Source of the DNA: Anaeramoeba ignava
Taxonomy: Eukaryota; Metamonada; Anaeramoebidae
DNA: 64,000 nucleotides
Direction of reading: 5' to 3'
NCBI GenBank assembly: GCA_028826165.1
Contig: JAPDFW010000004.1
Location: 1 to 64,000, forward strand
The position numbers and the translations under genes are program-made. Below are positions 59,009 through 64,000 of this stretch, piece by piece (within the stretch, counting starts at the first letter, position 1; each line of letters opens with the position of its first letter). The notes under the pieces were generated by a model. It worked only from the letters and a program-made list of their open reading frames with translations, was not told the origin of the DNA and searched no databases.

Positions 59009-62000
59009 TTATAAAAGAATGCATTTTTTCTTTTTGACAGCTGGCTTATCATTTTTTGAAGTAATTGTTCTAATTGCTTCTTCAAAAATCTCTTTCAAAT
59101 TGTGTCTTGTTTTTGCAGAACATTCAAGATATTTAGTTGCATTTATTTTTTTAGCCAAATCTTGACCCTTTATTATTTTTTAAAATAAAGAATAAATATA
59201 ATTATAAATTTAATTATAAATTTAATTATAAATATAATTATAAATTTAATTATAAATTTAATTATAAATATAATTATAAATATAATTATAAATTTAATTA
59301 TAAATTTAATTATAAATATAATTATAAATTTAATTATAAATTTAATTATAAATATAATTATAAATTTAATTATAAATTTAATTATAAATTTAATTATAAA
59401 TATTATTATAAATTTAATTATAAATATAATTATAAATTTAATTATTAATTTAATTATAAATTTAATTATAAATTTAATTATAAATTTAATTATAAATTTA
59501 ATTATAAATTTAATTATAAATTTAATTATAAATTTAATTATAAATTTAATTATAAATTTAATTATAAATATAATTATAAATATAATTATAAATATAAATA
59601 TAAATTTAATTATAAATTTAATTATAAATATAATTATAAATATAATTATAAATTTAATTATAAATTTAATTATAAATATAATTATAAATTTAATTATAAA
59701 TTTAAATATAAATTTAATTATAAATATAATTATAAATTTAATTATAAATATAATTATAAATTTAATTATAAAATATAATTATAAATTTAATTATAAATAT
59801 TATTATAAATTTAATTATAAATATTATTATAAATTTAATTATAAATATAATTATAAATATAATTATAAATTTAATTATATATTTAATTATAAATTTAATT
59901 ATAAATTTAATTATAAATATAATTATAAAATTTTGTTATAAATTTAATTATAAATTTAATTATAAAATTTTATTATAAATTTAATTATAAATTTGATTAT
60001 AAATTTAATTATAAATTTAATTATAAATTTAAATATAAATTTAATTATAAATTTAATTATAAATATAAATATAAATATAATTATTAATTTAATTATAAAT
60101 ATAATTATAAATTTAATTATAAAATATAATTATAAATTTAATTATAAATTTAATTATAAGTTTAATTACAAAATATAATTACAAATATAATTATAAATTT
60201 AATTATAAATATAATTATAAATTTAATTATAAACTTAATTATAAATTTAATTTATAAATTTAATTATAAATTTAATTATAAATTTAATTATAAATTTAAT
60301 TATAAATTTAATTATAAATTTTAATTATAAATATAATTATATAAATATAATTATAATTATAAATTTAATTATAAATTTAATTATAAATTTAATTATAAAT
60401 TTAATTATAAATTTAATTATAAATTTAATTATAAATTTAATTATAAATTTAAATATAAAATTAATTATAAATTTAATTATAAATTTAATTATAAATATAA
60501 TTATAAATTTAATTATAAATTTAATTATAAATATAATTATAAATATAATTATAAATTTAATTATAAATTTAATTATAAATATAATTATAAATTTAATTAT
60601 AAATATAATTATAAATTTAATTATAAATTTAATTATAAATATAATTATAAATATAATTATAAATTTAATTATAAATTTAATTATAAATAATTATAAATAT
60701 AATTATAAATTTAATTATAAATTTAATTATAAATATAATTATAAATATAATTATAAAATTAATTATAAATTTAATTATAAATATAATTATAAATTTAATT
60801 ATAAATTTAATCGTAAATATTATTATAAATATAATTATAAATTTTTTTGCTAGTTAAATATTTTAAATAAAAAAAAGAAATAAAAAGAAAAACAAGAGAA
60901 GAAAAAAACAAACCATTTGAGGAGTAATAAAAGAAGCGTTGTTTTTTTTCATTTCTTCTTGAGCAAGAGGATCAGTTCGAAGATCTGTTTTTGTTCCAAC
61001 AAGAATAACTGGGGCATTAGAACAATAATGACGAACCTCGCCAGCCCACTAGAAATAAAAAGAAGAAGATAAGAAACATTTGCGGAGAAAAAAAATTTTT
61101 TGAGAAGAATTTCTTGATTACTTTTGTCACAACGTTTTCATAAGAAAAATGATTATCAATTGCAAAACATATTAAAATAATGTTCGCATTAGGATAACTT
61201 AAGGGTCTCAATGAATCGTATTCTTCCTGACCTTTTGGAGTCATAAAAAGAAATAAACAAAGAAAATTAATCGGTGAACCAAAACTAAAAATACACTTTT
61301 AAATTTATAAAATACCTGCAGTATCCCAAACACTCATTTCATATGGTTTTCCATCAACATCAAATTTTGCGTTATAGTTCTCAAATACTGTTGGTACGTA
61401 ACCTGATGGGAATCTATGAATAAAAGTAAGGTTATTATTAATATTTTAAATAATTTTAATTTTTTTTAAATAAGAATTTTTGAATTATTTATAAATTGAA
61501 TTAAATTAAATTAAATTATTTATAAATTAAATTAAATTAAATTAAATTAAATTAAATTAAATTAAATTAAATTAAATTAAATTAAATTGAATTAAATTAT
61601 TTTAATTTAAATTAAATTATTTATAAATTAAATTAAATTAAATTTATTTTTAAATTAATTTAAATTTTTTAAATTTAAATTAAATTAAATTAAAATTTTT
61701 TAAATTTGAATTAAATTATTTTTTGAATTAAAATTAAATTATTATTTTTAAATTAAATTATTTTTAAATAAAATTTTTGAATTATTTATAAATTAAATTA
61801 AATTATTTATAAATTAAATTAAATTAAATTGAATTAAATTATGAATTAAATTATTTATAAATTGAAATAAATTATAAATTGAATTAAATTGAATTATTTT
61901 TGAATTAAATTGAATTGAATTGAATTAAATTAAATTATTTATAAATTAAATTGAATTAAAATTATTTTTGAATTAAATTGAATTGAATTAAATTATTTAT

Positions 62001-62592
62001 AAATTAAATTAAATTAAATTAAATTAAATTATTTATAAATTATTTATAAATTGAATTAAATTAAATTAAATTAAATTAAATTAAATTAATTTTAAATTTT
62101 TATAAATTAAATTAAATTATTTTTAAATTGAATTAAATTTTTTAAATTAAATTATTTAAATTAAATTAAATTAAATTTTTTAAATTAAATTAATTAAAAA
62201 TAAATTAAATTTTTAAATTAAATTAAATTATTTTAAAAATTATTTTAAATTAAATTGAATTAAATTTTAAATTATTTTTTGAAATTGAATTGAATATTTT
62301 TGAATTTTAAATTAAATAAATTTTTTGAAATTAAATTATTTTAGAAATTAAATTAAATTAAATTTAAATTAAATTAAATTAAATTGAATTAAATTGAATT
62401 GAATTATTTATTATTAAATTAAATTATTTATAAATTATTTTTGAAATTGAATTAAATTATTTTTGAATTAAATTATTTTTGAATTATTTTTGCGTACTTA
62501 TTTTCAATGAATGTAATGAGCATGCATGTTTTTCCTGTTGCTCCATCTCCTACACACACTAATTTGAATCGATTTTGTGCTAAAGTTGTCAT
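59009..62592 (-). CDS. Rho-family small GTPase (198 aa)
   Basis: Exons 62498-62592, 61316-61413, 61122-61231, 60914-61048 and 59009-59167 join in phase. G1 is GDGATGKT (Val14 of Rac/Rho is Thr here). Switch I is [12 protein letters not shown]3 is [18 protein letters not shown] with the catalytic Gln intact. G4 is VGTKTDLR and G5 is ECSAKT. The C-terminus has a KKKK polybasic stretch and ends CILL, a CAAX box of the geranylgeranyl type, so it should be membrane anchored. Family role: control of actin dynamics and polarity. The sequence mixes Rac-like (GTKTDLR) and Rho-like (VFENY, CSAKT) features, so no subfamily is assigned. No insert helix anomaly is seen. The gene is intact; two of its four introns exceed 1 kb and are simple repeats. 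Confidence 0.95.
59168..60913 (-). repeat. AAATTTAATTAT dodecamer array in Rho GTPase intron 4
   Basis: A 1746-bp intron, nearly three times the coding length of the gene, of 12-bp AAATTTAATTAT and AAATATAATTAT units. The units are partly self-complementary. Donor GTTTGT, acceptor AAG. Confidence 0.88.
61414..62497 (-). repeat. ATTAA repeat in Rho GTPase intron 1
   Basis: A 1084-bp intron of ATTAA pentamers with TTATTTATAAATT and TTTTTGAATT interruptions. Donor GTACGC, acceptor CATAG. Confidence 0.85.
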
Positions 62593-63114
62593 TTTTTTTT
62601 AATTTTTTTGTTTGTTTTTTGTTTTTTTTTGTTTTTATTGTTTTTGTTGTTTTATCTTTTGAAAAAAATAAATGAAAATCAATTAGAAAAGAAAAAAAAA
62701 ATGATTTTCATTTTTTTCATTTTTAAAAAAAAGAGTAAAATATTTTTTTTTATTTTTTAATTATTTTTTTATTTTTTAATTAAATAAAAACATTAGTCAG
62801 TTTTAAATTTTATTGAATAATTTTATTTTTTATTTTTCGAAATTTTTTTAATTTAAACAAAAAATATTTTATTCCAATTTTATTTTCTAATTTATCTTTT
62901 ATTGAAAATTTATTAATTTTATTAATTCAATTCAATTCAAAAATAATTTTTCATTTAAATAAAGAAAAGATCAAAATTCCTTCTTTTTTTAATTTTTTTC
63001 TTTTTTCTTTTTTTTTTGTTGATCCAATTTTTTTTGGAATTAAATCAATATTAATAAAAAAAAAAACAGAAAGAAAATTAATCTGAAGATTGATCTCTCT
63101 TTCTTAATTTCATT
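62593..63114. promoter_or_regulatory. Upstream region of the Rho GTPase gene
   Basis: 522 bp without a gene. On the GTPase strand, AAAAATGAAAAAAATGAAAAT (62700-62725) is the recurring CAT/T-tract motif on the opposite strand. The rest is A/T tracts. It also contains the 3' flank of the endonuclease III gene. Confidence 0.4.
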
Positions 63115-63801
63115 TTAAAATATTTTGATTTGGAATTTTTTGATTTGGAATTTTTTGATTTGGAATTTTTGAATCTGAATTTGAATTTGAATCTGAATTT
63201 GAATCTGAATCTGAATTTGAATTTGAATTTGAATTTGAATCTGAATTTGAATTTGAATTTGAATTTGAATTTGAATTTGAATTTGAATTTTGAATTTGAA
63301 TTTTAATTTTAATTTTGATTTGGAATTTTTTTTTAATTTTGATTTTGATTTTGAATTTGATTTTAATTTTGATTTTGATTTGGAATTTTTTGATCTTAAT
63401 TTTGATTTTGATTTTTTTGATCTTGATTTTGATTTTGATTTGGATTTGGAATTTTTTGAATTTGATTTTTTCCTTTTTTTGTTTTGTGGTTGATTTCTTT
63501 TATTATCTTCTCTTGAAAAATGTTTAGGATCATTAAAATATTTACAATATTTTGAAACAGGACATTGATCACATTTAGGTTTAATTTTAGAACAAATTTC
63601 TTGACCAAATCCAACAATAAGTTTATTAAATTCTTTCCAATTTTCTCTTGGAAGCCATCTTTGTAGTTCTTTTCTTACTTTTTCTGGATTATTATCTTCT
63701 TTAGAAACCCATCCTAATCTTCTAGAAATTACATAAACATGTGTATCAACAGCTAACCCTTCTTTTTTATCAAAACATACCATTAAAATCAAATACGCCA
63801 T
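63115..63801 (-). CDS. NTH1: Endonuclease III (NTH1-like) DNA glycosylase, 3' exon, partial
   Basis: The exon begins after an acceptor AG (63802-63803) and the gene runs off the window. MAYLILMVCF follows what should be the GVGPK segment. AVDTHVYVISRRLGW carries the catalytic Asp of the HhH-GPD family. WLPRENWKEFNKLIVGFGQ is followed by a perfect C-X6-C-X2-C-X5-C [4Fe-4S] motif (Cys70, 77, 80, 86 of the exon). The enzyme removes oxidised pyrimidines and nicks the abasic site in base-excision repair, in nucleus and/or organelle. The catalytic Lys and helix-hairpin-helix lie in upstream exons not seen here. The C-terminal ~130 residues are a Lys/Ser-rich tail (SKSKSRSKKSKSK) that slips into IQIQ and FQIKK repeats, encoded by TTGAATTTGAAT-type DNA. 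This tail is absent from usual family members and may have been lengthened by repeat expansion. Confidence 0.9.
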   Translation of the reverse strand: MAYLILMVCFDKKEGLAVDTHVYVISRRLGWVSKEDNNPEKVRKELQRWLPRENWKEFNKLIVGFGQEICSKIKPKCDQCPVSKYCKYFNDPKHFSREDNKRNQPQNKKRKKSNSKNSKSKSKSKSRSKKSKSKLRSKNSKSKSKLKSNSKSKSKLKKNSKSKLKLKFKFKIQIQIQIQIQIQIQIQIQIQIQIQIQIQIQIQIQIQIQIQKFQIKKFQIKKFQIKIF

Positions 63802-64000
63802 CTAATCAATATTTAATTAATATTTAATTAATATTTAATCAATATTTAATCAATATTTAATTAATATTTAATTAATATTTAATTAATATTTAATTAATAT
63901 TTAATTAATATTTAATTAATATTTAATCAATATTTAATTAATATTTAATATTTAATTAATATTTAATTAATATTTAATCAATATTTAATTAATATTTAAT
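63802..64000 (-). repeat. AATATTTAATT 11-bp repeat (intron of NTH1-like gene)
   Basis: Tandem AATATTTAATT units with TC variants run to the window edge. This is presumably the 3' end of an intron, because the downstream exon starts mid-domain right after TTAG. Confidence 0.75.

Noticed and set aside
1-64000. tRNA or rRNA genes
   Set aside because: No GC-richer cloverleaf-like stretch or T-loop (GGTTCGAATC-type) sequence was noticed on either strand. A dedicated covariance search was not possible.

Overview
ORGANISM. The window comes from a very AT-rich nuclear genome of a single-celled eukaryote. Protein genes carry GT-AG introns, use standard stop codons (TAA, sometimes TGA), and contain long Asn/Gln/Glu/Lys-rich runs. 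The gene set is eukaryotic throughout: ubiquitin E1, AP180/CALM, RasGAP, Rho GTPase, G-alpha, mitochondrial-type Lon, and BTB, ankyrin, armadillo and TLDc proteins. The style suggests an amoeboid protist (a metamonad amoeba such as Anaeramoeba is one candidate), but the sequence alone does not fix the lineage. I see no tRNA, rRNA, CRISPR or bacterial-type operon.

LAYOUT. 1-9312 (minus): an RNF213-like giant ATPase/E3 ligase, open only in its N-terminal block and decayed downstream. 9406-12309 (minus): a small double-BTB gene, then a frameshifted G-alpha gene with minisatellite introns. 12608-15170 (plus): an AP180/CALM clathrin adaptor. 15414-22940 (minus): a 2158-residue SH3/PH/RasGAP protein. 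23125-27648 (plus): an ankyrin-repeat gene whose repeats are separate exons, with apparent 3-nt microexons in the introns. 27667-46046: an accessory block of recent duplications. It holds a BTB fragment, two direct copies of a BTB-BACK-coiled-coil-TLDc gene each followed by a ~146-bp satellite (the first copy broken), and between them two inverted, tail-to-tail copies of a BTB-coiled-coil-armadillo gene with 4 and 12 armadillo exons. 46188-50404 (minus): ubiquitin-activating enzyme E1. 50536-58549 (plus): organellar Lon protease with a 340-residue intein in its Walker A motif. 59009-62592 (minus): a Rho-family GTPase. 63115-63801 (minus): the 3' exon of an endonuclease III homologue that runs off the window.

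HOW THE GENES FIT TOGETHER. The housekeeping genes (E1, Lon, RasGAP, AP180 exon 1, Rho) have higher GC, conserved catalytic residues and reading frames that join across every inferred splice site. The accessory genes are low-complexity, duplicated and often frameshifted. There are no operons. Neighbours are arranged as divergent pairs with short shared promoters (131-298 bp) or convergent pairs. A T-rich TTTTTCAT-type motif recurs just upstream of many start codons. Most long introns are filled with their own short tandem repeat (6-28 bp units).

MOST NOTABLE. (1) An intein in a nuclear-encoded Lon protease. (2) At least sixteen candidate 3-nt exons in one ankyrin gene, which supply the residues missing from the inter-repeat loops. 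(3) The nested direct and inverted duplication with nucleosome-sized satellites.
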